Shown one piece after another: positions 26,081 to 34,854 of a DNA stretch of 64,000 nucleotides. The stretch covers positions 18,974 through 82,973 of the forward strand of contig JBCDJJ010000004.1 in assembly GCA_038747915.1 (NCBI GenBank), written 5' to 3'. The notes under the pieces are model-generated. The model saw only the letters and a program-made list of their open reading frames with translations, was not told where the DNA came from and ran no database searches. The position numbers were made by a program, and so were the translations under genes. Position 1 is the first letter of the stretch. Each line of letters starts with the position of its first letter. This DNA is from JBCDAP01 sp038747915. GTDB taxonomy: Bacteria; Planctomycetota; Phycisphaerae; Phycisphaerales; UBA1924.

Positions 26081-27094
26081 TCACCCGGCCCGCAGGAGCG
26101 GGATGTCGATCCCGGCGAGGCTACTGAGCCATCCCTCGAGCAGCATGACCGCGAGCACCCACGCGATGCTGACACCCACCACATCTCCGCGTGTGAACGT
26201 GGGCAACGCTGCAAAGAGCTGGCGTTCACCACGCCGACGTAGGGCACGGATCCGCCGGCGAAGCGTCGACCGCGACGCCATGTGCATCGTTGCAAACGCC
26301 AGCCCCGCCGAGCCGAACGACGGACGCCGCAGGCGGACCAAGAGCCTCGCGTACCACGACACCCGTGCGAACCGGGCGAGCACGAGCTCGTCGCACGCCG
26401 ATTCACGCAGATCACGCAACCGGCGGGCCGCGAGCCAGCACAGCGGATTCCACCAGCACGCCGCAAGGGCGAGCTGCGTCACCAACTGCACGAGCAGGTC
26501 GTGCCGGCGGATGTGCGCAAACTCGTGCAGCAGCACCGCTCGGATCTGATCACGCGGCCAGTACTCGGCAAGCTCCGGCAGCACGACCACCGGCCGAAGC
26601 ACACCGAAAGCAAACGGACTCGCACACCCCCGCGAGACGACGATCGGCACCCGCCGGGCAACGCCCAGCTCGTGCGCCACCTCGTCGGCTGCACCGGCCA
26701 CCCGCGAGCCGCGCTCGACCACCGCGCCGCGCCAGGCGATGAGCTGAACGGACGCGAAACCCATCGCATACCGAGCCGCGATGGTCACCGCCACCACCGC
26801 CCACACCACCAAGAAGGCCGACTGCACGGAAACGGGGAGCACCCTCAACACTTGCTCGATCACCGGGTCGCCGCCCGGTGTGATCCACACCGCGTTGCGG
26901 TAGATCAACCCAAGCACGAATAGCAGGAGCGACGACGCAATCGCCGACGCGAGCACAAACGAGCGGTCCCCGGCACGGTCCCGCGGCGACATGCCAACCG
27001 CCCGGAGGGCCACCGCGAGCACACCGATCGACCCGAGCACAACGAGGGTCGACGGGAGAAGCATCTCGAAGTCACCGACCAATGGCGTGGGCAT
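26081..27094 (-). CDS. M56-family (BlaR1/MecR1-like) membrane metallopeptidase
   Basis: This 337-residue integral membrane protein has about four membrane helices. The zinc motif HEFAH (in LLHEFAHIRRHD) and a downstream ESACDELVL supplying the third ligand match the M56 family. There is no C-terminal penicillin-sensor or repeat domain, and no BlaI-type repressor gene beside it, which is unlike classic BlaR1/BlaI pairs. The ATG at 27094 is preferred over an upstream GTG because AGGAG lies eight bases before it. It heads an operon with the SIS isomerase and thioesterase. Its substrate and signal are unknown. Confidence 0.85.
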   Translation of the reverse strand: MPTPLVGDFEMLLPSTLVVLGSIGVLAVALRAVGMSPRDRAGDRSFVLASAIASSLLLFVLGLIYRNAVWITPGGDPVIEQVLRVLPVSVQSAFLVVWAVVAVTIAARYAMGFASVQLIAWRGAVVERGSRVAGAADEVAHELGVARRVPIVVSRGCASPFAFGVLRPVVVLPELAEYWPRDQIRAVLLHEFAHIRRHDLLVQLVTQLALAACWWNPLCWLAARRLRDLRESACDELVLARFARVSWYARLLVRLRRPSFGSAGLAFATMHMASRSTLRRRIRALRRRGERQLFAALPTFTRGDVVGVSIAWVLAVMLLEGWLSSLAGIDIPLLRAG

Positions 27095-27250
27095 CACCAC
27101 CGCTCCTCTCTCGACGCGCGATCACATGATCATTCGCCCGAGCACACCAGGAATCCATCGAAACGTGGGGTGTGATTCGATGCACCGCCCGCGCACACAC
27201 GGTTCATCCAGGTAAGCACCACCGTTGGCGATGGAGCGATCGGTCTGGAT

Positions 27251-28006
27251 TCACCCAGCGACCGCGAGCGTTCCGGCCGGACCCGCATCACGGCACACCT
27301 GCATCAGGTGCAGCCGGCTGCGGACCGAGGCGGCACGGAACAGCCGCTTGAGGTGCGCCCGCACGCTGTGGTAGGTCAGACCCGTGATGTCCGCGATCTG
27401 CTCGTCATCGAAACCCTGGAGCACCAGCTCGAGGACCTGTCGCGACGCGGGCCGCAGCTCGCTCATCCAGACCGGCTCGTCTTTCCACCCGTTCCGGCAG
27501 CACTCAGCCACAGCCGGCGCCACATCGCGTGCCAACTGCTCGCTCCGATCGTCCTCCAGACCGCAGAAGACCATCAGCAGCTGGCGGCCAGACGCCGCCT
27601 CGAACACACCCAACAACTGCTTCCCACCGGCTGAGGCGAACGACGCCGGGACGAGCGAGGCGTCGAGCGGTGCCTCGTCTCGGTTGAGCAGCCGGTCTCG
27701 ACCGAGCATGGCGACCTCGGTCATATCGAAGCGGATCCGCTCGACCGCACACGACCGGTCGAACGCGCTCTGCGAGTGCTCGCCCTCCTCGAGACCGACG
27801 CTCGCGGTGCACGCCAAGAGCGGCGGCTCGGCGAGCGACTCGAACACGGCGAGGGACACCGAGTCGGCCCCGCAGGCGTGCAGGGCCACGCGGCCCGCCT
27901 TCCCGAGCAGCGTGCGGTTACACAGCTCCCGCTGACCGCTGATCAGCCCGAGCTTGAAAATCGGGTACCGAAGCTCCGAAACACCGCTTGCTGCGTCAAC
28001 GCTCAT
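27251..28006 (-). CDS. LuxR-type HTH regulator with an N-terminal sensor region
   Basis: This 251-residue protein has a C-terminal LuxR/FixJ-type helix-turn-helix: SRQVLELVLQGFDDEQIADI followed by TYHSVRAHLKRLFRAASVRS. About 180 N-terminal residues of GAF-like or ligand-sensing character precede it; no receiver Asp motif is visible. The start at 28006 has GGAGA nine bases upstream; the frame extends to 28126 without support. It stands alone between the M56 operon and the asparaginase-like gene. Targets and signal are unknown. Confidence 0.8.
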   Translation of the reverse strand: MSVDAASGVSELRYPIFKLGLISGQRELCNRTLLGKAGRVALHACGADSVSLAVFESLAEPPLLACTASVGLEEGEHSQSAFDRSCAVERIRFDMTEVAMLGRDRLLNRDEAPLDASLVPASFASAGGKQLLGVFEAASGRQLLMVFCGLEDDRSEQLARDVAPAVAECCRNGWKDEPVWMSELRPASRQVLELVLQGFDDEQIADITGLTYHSVRAHLKRLFRAASVRSRLHLMQVCRDAGPAGTLAVAG

Positions 28007-28222
28007 GTCGATCGGTCTCCGGCGACCCCCTAACACCAAGAGCCCGGTGCGGGGTCGGTCACCCGCCATGCGCGGCTCTTTGGCGACGCCGGCCGGTCCC
28101 CGACCGCACACGCCGCCCTCACTCATACGTCAACCCACCGGTGCGGTTCCGATTTCGGGCTAAACGTGGCTGAAGGGCAAAAAACCAAGGGAACCACCGA
28201 GTGCTGAGCACCGACCCTGACC

Positions 28223-28750
28223 TCACGAAAGCGCTGACATCACGAACGTTCCACGGTCGTGGTCCTTGCGCACCCCCGGGAACCGCATCGCCCGACCGTG
28301 GCCCACGAAGTAGACACCCGGCCAGAGGAGTTGCGACGCCAGAATCGCCTCGGTCAGATTCTGCAGCGCATCGCTCCGCCGCATCTCGAACGGTCGCATC
28401 GCCCCAGTGAGCACGATCCGCACCGTCGGCTCCGGGATCGCCTCGCACAGGTACTCACCCGTCACCGCGAGCGTGTCGGTGCCGTGCAGCAGCACGATCG
28501 AGTCCGTCGTCTCGCTCGCCGAACGCACCGCGCCGAGCACCCGCTCGCGGTCGGCATCCGTGAACTCGAGCGAATCCTTGTGCAGCAGCTCATGAACGCG
28601 GATCCGCACATCGGTCAGCCGCAGCCGACGCAGCATGCGGTCGACGATCGACATCGTGTTCGCGAGCGCGCCGGTCCGCTCGTCGTAGGTTTTCTCGATC
28701 GTCCCGCCGGTCGTGATCAGCTCGACGATGTGGGGTGTGTTCTCGGACAT
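28223..28750 (-). CDS. Single-domain asparaginase-like protein
   Basis: This 175-residue protein carries only the N-terminal catalytic half of the type I/II L-asparaginase family. TTGGTIEKTY contains the first nucleophile Thr and VLLHGTDTL the second-Thr/Asp motif. Classic enzymes are about 330 residues, with a C-terminal domain that completes the active site of the partner subunit. The gene ends cleanly and the frame shows no remnant, so it looks like a naturally short family rather than a broken gene. Asn or Gln hydrolysis is plausible but the activity is unproven. It is upstream of the LuxR-type gene and downstream of alr, in the same direction. Confidence 0.75.
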   Translation of the reverse strand: MSENTPHIVELITTGGTIEKTYDERTGALANTMSIVDRMLRRLRLTDVRIRVHELLHKDSLEFTDADRERVLGAVRSASETTDSIVLLHGTDTLAVTGEYLCEAIPEPTVRIVLTGAMRPFEMRRSDALQNLTEAILASQLLWPGVYFVGHGRAMRFPGVRKDHDRGTFVMSALS

Positions 28751-28804
28751 CGCCCCGAGTATCGGCGAACCGGACCCCCCGTGCAGGCCGCGTGGTCGCC
28801 CTGG

Positions 28805-30076
28805 CTACACCGGCGCGGGAACACGCGGCGCACGGGGCACGACTGGGAACGAGGAGCGCTCCGGCTCCACCGCGAGGTACCGCCGCTCGATCTTCGGGCT
28901 CATGCGGCACATCAGCTCGTACACGCTGCTCCCCGCTGCCTGGGCGAGCGCCGGCAGCGCGTTGGCCGCCGAGGCATCCGCTGAGAACAGCTCGACCTCA
29001 GCGCCCAGGCCCACAGACTCAGGCAGATCCGTCAGATCGATCGTGAGTTGATCCATCGACACCCGGCCGATCACCTGGGCCTCGTGCCAGCTCGGCTCGC
29101 CCTGCGCCGAGTCGAATCGAACCCGGACCGCCGTGCACCGCCCCGGCAACCCCTGCCTGAGATCGGATGAGAGCGACAGGGGGTACCCGTCCGCGTACCC
29201 CACGGGCACAAGGCCCACACGCGTCGGTCGCGTAGCACGCCATGCCCCGCCGTAGCCCACGGTCCGTCCAGAATCGACTCGCCCCACATGGATCACCCGG
29301 CTGAGCCAGCGCACCACCGGTCGGAGCGACTCGGCTTCGTCAGCGAACTGCGGCTCGGCGTTGGCCGGGAAGGCGAACGCCGCGTACCCAAACAAGCCCG
29401 CGCCGACACGGACCATCGTGGCATGCAGCGCATCACTGCGGAACGTGCCGCCCGTGTTGGCGATGTGCAGCATGCACTCGTCGGGCACGAGATCACCCAG
29501 CGACTCGACCCACTCCGCGAACACCGCGGCCTGCTCGAAGGTCATCAGCTCGCTCGAAGCGCCCGATGCAAAGTGACTCGAGAGCCCGGCCAGCAGAAGC
29601 CGGGTGTGCCCGAGCACGCCACGCACGAGCTCGGTGGCCTCCTCCGGGCCGCGCCCGCCGCGCGCCATCCCGCTATCGAGCTCGATGTGGACAGCGAGCG
29701 GGATCCCGAGCCGCTCGCCGAGCTCCGCTGCGGCGCGGAGCGACGCCTCATCATGCACGGTCAGCTGAAGCCGCCCTTGCGCGGCGGCGCGGTAGACCGA
29801 GTCCGCACGGTCGAAATCCTCCGCGGGCATGAGCACCAGGATCGGCAGCGCGATCGATGCGTCGAGCAGATCTCTGGCCTGATCGAGCGTGTACACCGCG
29901 AGCATGTCGACCCGCCGCAGGGCGAGCCGCTTCGCGACCCGAACAGCACCCAATCCGTAGGCATCGGCCTTCAAGACCGCGCACAGACGGCGGTTCGGCC
30001 CGATCACTCGCCGGATAACGGCGAGGTTGTGGTCCAGAGCGACAAGATCAACCTCGATGTGACTGGTCTGGGCCAC
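28805..30076 (-). CDS. alr: Alanine racemase
   Basis: This 423-residue PLP enzyme interconverts L- and D-alanine for peptidoglycan, which matters for the debate on planctomycete walls. The PLP lysine lies in AVLKADAYGLG (Lys36), the catalytic Tyr in VGYGGAW, and the C-terminal beta domain holds IGRVSMDQ. The length is somewhat above the usual 360-380 residues because of a Pro/Val-rich tail. A GTG start at 30076 is chosen, with AGGAGG ten bases upstream; an earlier TTG at 30160 lacks support. It is divergent from the helicase gene. Confidence 0.93.
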   Translation of the reverse strand: MAQTSHIEVDLVALDHNLAVIRRVIGPNRRLCAVLKADAYGLGAVRVAKRLALRRVDMLAVYTLDQARDLLDASIALPILVLMPAEDFDRADSVYRAAAQGRLQLTVHDEASLRAAAELGERLGIPLAVHIELDSGMARGGRGPEEATELVRGVLGHTRLLLAGLSSHFASGASSELMTFEQAAVFAEWVESLGDLVPDECMLHIANTGGTFRSDALHATMVRVGAGLFGYAAFAFPANAEPQFADEAESLRPVVRWLSRVIHVGRVDSGRTVGYGGAWRATRPTRVGLVPVGYADGYPLSLSSDLRQGLPGRCTAVRVRFDSAQGEPSWHEAQVIGRVSMDQLTIDLTDLPESVGLGAEVELFSADASAANALPALAQAAGSSVYELMCRMSPKIERRYLAVEPERSSFPVVPRAPRVPAPV

Positions 30077-30368
30077 GCTGATTCGGCCTCCTGCCGTGGT
30101 TTGTACACCGTGAACTGGCGTCCGCGGTTGGTATCGACCGAACCAACACTCTAGGATCAAACCCAGCGGGTCCTCGCGTGTTGCGACTCCCGCCGCCCCG
30201 CGCTGCTGGGCGACACATCGAATTCACCGCCGAGCGTGCGGCTCCCGATCCCGATCGCTCGTCCGTGTGCTGCCGTGCTCCGCCCGGTGCGTCGAGCATT
30301 CGACGTCAGCACTCGGACCAGTCATCGGTGGGGAGCGGTGCGAGCGGCCCAAGCTGGAGCATCACTCG

Positions 30369-32249
30369 ATGCCCGACGAGGTTGCTGACGTGGACGCCAC
30401 AGCGTCCGAGACATCCACCAAGACCACACCCGGCTCCGATGCACCGGTTACGACCGCGGCGTCTCAGTGGGGTGATCCCAAGCCCGCAGCGCCCCCACGC
30501 AAGCCCAAGGACGAGGCCGACGAGCCCCGCCCCAAGCGCTCGCGCCGTCGGCGCCGATCGTCTGACTCGAACAACGAAGAGACCGCCCCCGGCGATGCCC
30601 CATCGGACACCACGCCGCGGTCAGCCCCCGACGAGTCCGCGAGCGATGCCGAGGCCGGCTCGCGAGAGCGCGATGACGACCGCCCGAAACGACGACGGCG
30701 CCGACGCCGCGGAGAGAGCGCGGATACACCGAAATCGGACGCCTCTTCTGATCGCGCCTCATCCGATCGCGAGACCGGAGACGAGTTCGACGACACCATC
30801 GACCGCCACAAGTACCGCACCCCGCCCGCGGCCAAGCCCACGCTCGAGATCGGCTCGGACGACTGGAAGGAGATCTTCGACGGTCGCACCTTCCGCGAGC
30901 TCGGTCTCCGCGAGACCGTGCTGAAGGGCGTCGAATCGCACGGGTTCGAGTACGCCACGCACATCCAGGCCAAGCTCATCCCGCCGATCGTCGAGGGCCG
31001 CGATGTGCTCGGCCAGGCCCGCACGGGCACCGGCAAGACCGCGGCGTTCGGTATGCCGATCTTCCACTCCGCGAAACGGCAAACCCCCTTCCAAACCATC
31101 GTGCTCGCGCCGACGCGGGAGCTGGCGATCCAGATCGCGGCCGAGCTCGACGCCATCGGCAAGTGGACGCCCATCCGCGTCGCGGCGGTCTACGGCGGCA
31201 AGAGGATGGATCAGCAGGTCCGCGAGCTCGAAACCGGTCCCGACGTGATCGTCGCCACGCCCGGCCGCCTGATCGACGTCGTCGAGCGGCGCGTCATGCA
31301 CCTCAAGAACGTGCGGCAGATCGTCCTCGACGAGGTCGACCGCATGCTCGACATCGGCTTCCGCGACGACATCCGCCGCATCCTCTCGATGATCAAGAGT
31401 CAGCGGCATCAGACCATCTTCGTCTCGGCAACTATCTCCGACGAGATCGAGAAGCTCGCCAAGAGCTTTATGACCGACCCGGTCGACGTACGCACCGTCA
31501 CCGGATCGCTCACCGTGAGCCTGGTCGACCAGTTCTACTGCTCGGTGCAGCCGTGGGACAAGCGGCCCATGCTGATCCACCTCATCAAGAATGAGAAGCC
31601 AGAGGTGGCCGTCGTCTTCTGCCAGATGAAGCGGACGGTCGACAAGATCAAGATGCGCCTCAAGGACGCCGGCATCGACGCCGCCGCCATCCACGGCGAC
31701 ATGATGCAGCAGAAGCGCAACGCCATCATCAAGAAGCTCCGCGCGGGAGACCTGCACATCCTCGTGGCGACCGATCTCGCAGCCCGCGGGCTCGATGTCG
31801 ACGGGATCACCCACGTAGTGAACTTCGACATGCCCGAGGACCCCGAGGTCTACATCCACCGCATCGGTCGCACCGCGCGGGCCGGGCGCCGCGGGCGAGC
31901 GTTCACGCTCGTCACGCCCGAGCAGGGCGACATGCTCACCGCGGTCGAGCTGCAGGCCAACGCGCACATCGAGCAGATGGTGTTCGACGACTTCGAGCCG
32001 AGCCCAGAGCCCGACAATGTCCGTGCCGAGAAGAAGGCCGAGGAACAGCGGACCGAGGACGCCAAAGCCCTCAACCGCTTCGCGGCGCCCAAGCTCCCCG
32101 GTGAGAGCGGCGCCCCGGTCGCCGACGCCAGCAAGTTCCCCGGCGGCGTCGTCCCGACCAAGCTTCCGCCCAAGAAGCGCGGCGGCCTCGTGAAGACCAG
32201 CAAGACCATGAAGCAGGCCGCGGCGGACGCGAAGCTGCGCGAGATGTGA
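30369..32249 (+). CDS. DEAD-box-family RNA helicase (motif II DEVD) with basic disordered N terminus
   Basis: This 626-residue ATP-dependent RNA helicase first has about 155 disordered residues with two Arg/Lys clusters (KRSRRRRRSS and KRRRRRRRGE) and many acidic/Ser tracts. The helicase core follows: Q motif near Gln200, motif I ARTGTGKT (217-224), PTRELAIQI, TPGRLIDVV, motif II DEVD (in LDEVDRMLDIGF), SAT in VSATISDEI, and HRIGRTARAG. DEVD instead of DEAD is seen in some relatives and should keep ATPase chemistry. The start at 30369 follows GGAG by ten bases; upstream codons lack support. It could serve ribosome assembly or cold adaptation. Confidence 0.92.
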   Translation: MPDEVADVDATASETSTKTTPGSDAPVTTAASQWGDPKPAAPPRKPKDEADEPRPKRSRRRRRSSDSNNEETAPGDAPSDTTPRSAPDESASDAEAGSRERDDDRPKRRRRRRRGESADTPKSDASSDRASSDRETGDEFDDTIDRHKYRTPPAAKPTLEIGSDDWKEIFDGRTFRELGLRETVLKGVESHGFEYATHIQAKLIPPIVEGRDVLGQARTGTGKTAAFGMPIFHSAKRQTPFQTIVLAPTRELAIQIAAELDAIGKWTPIRVAAVYGGKRMDQQVRELETGPDVIVATPGRLIDVVERRVMHLKNVRQIVLDEVDRMLDIGFRDDIRRILSMIKSQRHQTIFVSATISDEIEKLAKSFMTDPVDVRTVTGSLTVSLVDQFYCSVQPWDKRPMLIHLIKNEKPEVAVVFCQMKRTVDKIKMRLKDAGIDAAAIHGDMMQQKRNAIIKKLRAGDLHILVATDLAARGLDVDGITHVVNFDMPEDPEVYIHRIGRTARAGRRGRAFTLVTPEQGDMLTAVELQANAHIEQMVFDDFEPSPEPDNVRAEKKAEEQRTEDAKALNRFAAPKLPGESGAPVADASKFPGGVVPTKLPPKKRGGLVKTSKTMKQAAADAKLREM

Positions 32250-32271
32250 GCATCCCGAAGGAGAAGATGCG

Positions 32272-33159
32272 ATGACGATGAACGTGTCCCCGCTCACGGT
32301 GCGCGCGCTGTCTGCGGCCTTGATCGCCGCGCTCGGCGTGGTCGGCTCGGCGGCCTCGCAGGATGGCCCGTTTCGGGCTCATCTCGACGTCACCTACCGC
32401 GAGACCGAGCAGCGCGATCTCAAGCTCGACGTGTACGTGCCGACCACGCACGGCGACGGGCCGCACCCCGTCGTGCTGTACATCCACGGCGGCGGATGGG
32501 TCGGCGGCGATAAGCAGTGGGTCGCCGCCGAACCACTCACCGAGATCGGGTACGCCGTGGTCAGCATCCAGTACCGCTTCAGCACGGAAGCGCTGTGGCC
32601 CGCGCAGCTGCACGACTGCCGGGCAGCGGTGCGCTGGGTGCGCGCGCACGCCGAGGAGTACAGCCTCGACCCTGAACGGATCGTGGCGGCGGGCTCCTCC
32701 GCCGGCGGGCACCTCGCGGCGATGCTCGGTACCGCGGGCAACGCGCAGGAGCACTGGCTCAACGAGCCCGACCCGGCCGATGCCGATCAGTCCTTCGCGG
32801 TGCAGGGCGTGATCAACTTGTACGGCCCCGCGGATCTGCGGGAGCCCGACGAGCGCACGCCGTGGCACCTGGTCGAGCGGCTGCTCGGCGGGGCGGTTGA
32901 AACCCGGCCCGCGGCGGCGCTGTCAGCGAGCCCGATCGCCTATGTCGATGCCGCGGACCCCCCCTTCCTGATGGTGCATGGCGATGCCGACCCCATCGTG
33001 CCGATCGCGCAGAGCCGAAACTTCAACCGAGCGCTCGAGCGGGCCGGTGTGGACACAGAGCTGCTCGAGCAGCCGGGCGTCGGACACGAGGTCAACGCCG
33101 AGCTGGCGTGGCCCGTGATCACGGCCTTCCTCGACGACACACTCACCACCGACGAGTAA
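32272..33159 (+). CDS. Secreted alpha/beta-hydrolase esterase (BD-FAE / carboxylesterase-like)
   Basis: This 295-residue protein has a signal peptide (ALSAALIAALGVVGSAASQ). The HGGGW oxyanion motif (YIHGGGWVGGDK), nucleophile elbow GSSAGG, Asp in VHGDADPIVP and His in VGHEVN form a complete hydrolase triad. This type includes feruloyl/acetyl-xylan esterases that help xylan breakdown. GGAG lies eight bases before the ATG, and the gene follows the helicase by 22 bases, so cotranscription is possible. Substrate is inferred only. Confidence 0.85.
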   Translation: MTMNVSPLTVRALSAALIAALGVVGSAASQDGPFRAHLDVTYRETEQRDLKLDVYVPTTHGDGPHPVVLYIHGGGWVGGDKQWVAAEPLTEIGYAVVSIQYRFSTEALWPAQLHDCRAAVRWVRAHAEEYSLDPERIVAAGSSAGGHLAAMLGTAGNAQEHWLNEPDPADADQSFAVQGVINLYGPADLREPDERTPWHLVERLLGGAVETRPAAALSASPIAYVDAADPPFLMVHGDADPIVPIAQSRNFNRALERAGVDTELLEQPGVGHEVNAELAWPVITAFLDDTLTTDE

Positions 33160-33168
33160 CGACCTCGC

Positions 33169-34854
33169 TCACGCGTAGCTGTGCAACCCGCTGATCACGA
33201 AGTTGATCACGATCCAGTTGAACAGCATCACACCGGCGCCCACGATCGACAGCACCGCGGTCCACAGCCCCTTGTCGCGGGCCTTGAGCCGCACGTGAAT
33301 CAGCACGATGTACACGATAAAGGTGTTGAGCGCGAACACCTCCTTCGGGTCCCACCCCCACGGCCGGCCCCACGAGTGGTCCGCCCAGATCGCACCCATG
33401 ACGATGCCGGCCCAGAGCAGCAAGAAGCTCAGCTCGATCAGCACCATCGTGGCGCCATCGAGCACCTGGCCCAGGTTCGTCGAACGCCCCTGAGCCGCCA
33501 CCGACGCACCACCGGTGAACAGCATCGCGCCGCCAGCCCGCGCGTAATCGGCCCGCGACCCCATGAACGCCCGGCGCACGATGTACAGGCCGCTGAGCGC
33601 GGCGGCCATCGCGATCAGCGCGTAGCTCGCGATGATCACGTTCGTGTGGATATACAGCCAGAGGTCGTGGAGGATCGGCATCATGTTCTTGATGCCGGGG
33701 TCGAGCTCGGGGATGTAGTGGGCCGCCATCATCGCGCACATGCACGCCGCGGAGGCGCCGAGCGCGAACAGGTTTCGCATCGGCCCGCGACGCGAGACAA
33801 ACTCGAGCACGATCGCGACCGCCGCGGCCAGCCACACGCTGGTCGTTACCGCCTCGAACATGTTCGAGTTCGGCCACCGGCCGCTCACCCACCACCGCCA
33901 CGCCAGCGCGAGCGTGTGCAGCGCGAAACCGCCCCAGAACAGCCCAAGACCGACGCCCCGGGCCCCCTCCCACTTGTACGCCACCGCCATGAGCAGCAGC
34001 GCCACCGCAAACAAGTAGACCAGCCACACCCACGTCAGGTGCGCTAGCTTGAAGTACCAGCTCTCGAACGCGAGTCGCGTTGGGCTCGGGTACGCGCCGG
34101 GGTTCACCTCGGTACGGAGCAGCTCGACGAAGCCGGCCAGGGCCGCGTTCGCCCCCTCCGCGTCTTCGACGCGCCAGGTCGCTGAAAGCTCCGCCCACGC
34201 CCGCCGGAGCGGCTCACCCGCGAGCCCTGCCTCGATATCGGCGACGCTCCCCCACGGCATCTTGCCCCCAGCCTCGGTCACGCGGGGCGGCGGCGGCACG
34301 AGCCGCAGCCGGGAGCCGAGCGCACCGGGCTGCTGAAGCTGCACCGACGCCATGATCTGGTTGAACGCCTTCGATCCACGCAGCAGGTCACTCGAGAGAC
34401 GGCGGAGCAACGTCGCGGTCTCGGGCCCGATGAGCACCTCATCCCGGATCATCCCGGTCTCGAGGAAGACATCGAGCTCCTCGCGCGAGGCCAGACCGTC
34501 CCGCTCGGCGGCCTGCACGATCTGCGATCGCACGACCTTCTTCTTCACGAACACCGTGGGCTCGGCCGCGTGCGCCTGCGGCCGCAGCATCAGGTCGAGG
34601 TACGCCACGTCGGGCGGGAGCGCCGCGATGCGGTTGCGGCCGGCGATGGTAGACAGCGCATCGCGGGCGAACGAGTCGTAGCTCTTGAGCCGGCCGTCGG
34701 CGTACACCGCGGCTCGGTCGAGCGGAGATAGATCGAGCTGCGCCGCGAACCCATCGTCGATGGGCTTGCTCGACCGCGCGAGCATGCTGGAGATGAGCAC
34801 CGCGAGCCCGAACGCAACGAGGACACCGATGGCATACGGCACGACTCGCTTCAC
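33169..34854 (-). CDS. ccsA: CcsA/ResC-type cytochrome c maturation protein with long N-terminal extension
   Basis: This 561-residue membrane protein belongs to system II cytochrome c maturation, where it handles haem with ResB and attaches it to apocytochromes outside the membrane. The tryptophan-rich WWD motif is WGRPWGWDPKEVFAL, and conserved histidines lie in LHDLWLYIHTNV and VLIHVRLKARDK. About eight membrane helices fill residues 290-555. The N-terminal 260 residues (one helix at 7-25, then a soluble region with VFVKKKVVRSQIVQ) are not part of the ordinary CcsA core. Its start overlaps the ResB stop by four bases, so the pair is coupled. It is convergent with the esterase gene. Confidence 0.9.
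   Translation of the reverse strand: MKRVVPYAIGVLVAFGLAVLISSMLARSSKPIDDGFAAQLDLSPLDRAAVYADGRLKSYDSFARDALSTIAGRNRIAALPPDVAYLDLMLRPQAHAAEPTVFVKKKVVRSQIVQAAERDGLASREELDVFLETGMIRDEVLIGPETATLLRRLSSDLLRGSKAFNQIMASVQLQQPGALGSRLRLVPPPPRVTEAGGKMPWGSVADIEAGLAGEPLRRAWAELSATWRVEDAEGANAALAGFVELLRTEVNPGAYPSPTRLAFESWYFKLAHLTWVWLVYLFAVALLLMAVAYKWEGARGVGLGLFWGGFALHTLALAWRWWVSGRWPNSNMFEAVTTSVWLAAAVAIVLEFVSRRGPMRNLFALGASAACMCAMMAAHYIPELDPGIKNMMPILHDLWLYIHTNVIIASYALIAMAAALSGLYIVRRAFMGSRADYARAGGAMLFTGGASVAAQGRSTNLGQVLDGATMVLIELSFLLLWAGIVMGAIWADHSWGRPWGWDPKEVFALNTFIVYIVLIHVRLKARDKGLWTAVLSIVGAGVMLFNWIVINFVISGLHSYA

Noticed and set aside
28165..28222. Possible terminator after the asparaginase-like gene (GTGCT-G-AGCAC then a T run)
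   Set aside because: The stem is only five pairs and the T run lies about 15 bases away, so the case is too weak.
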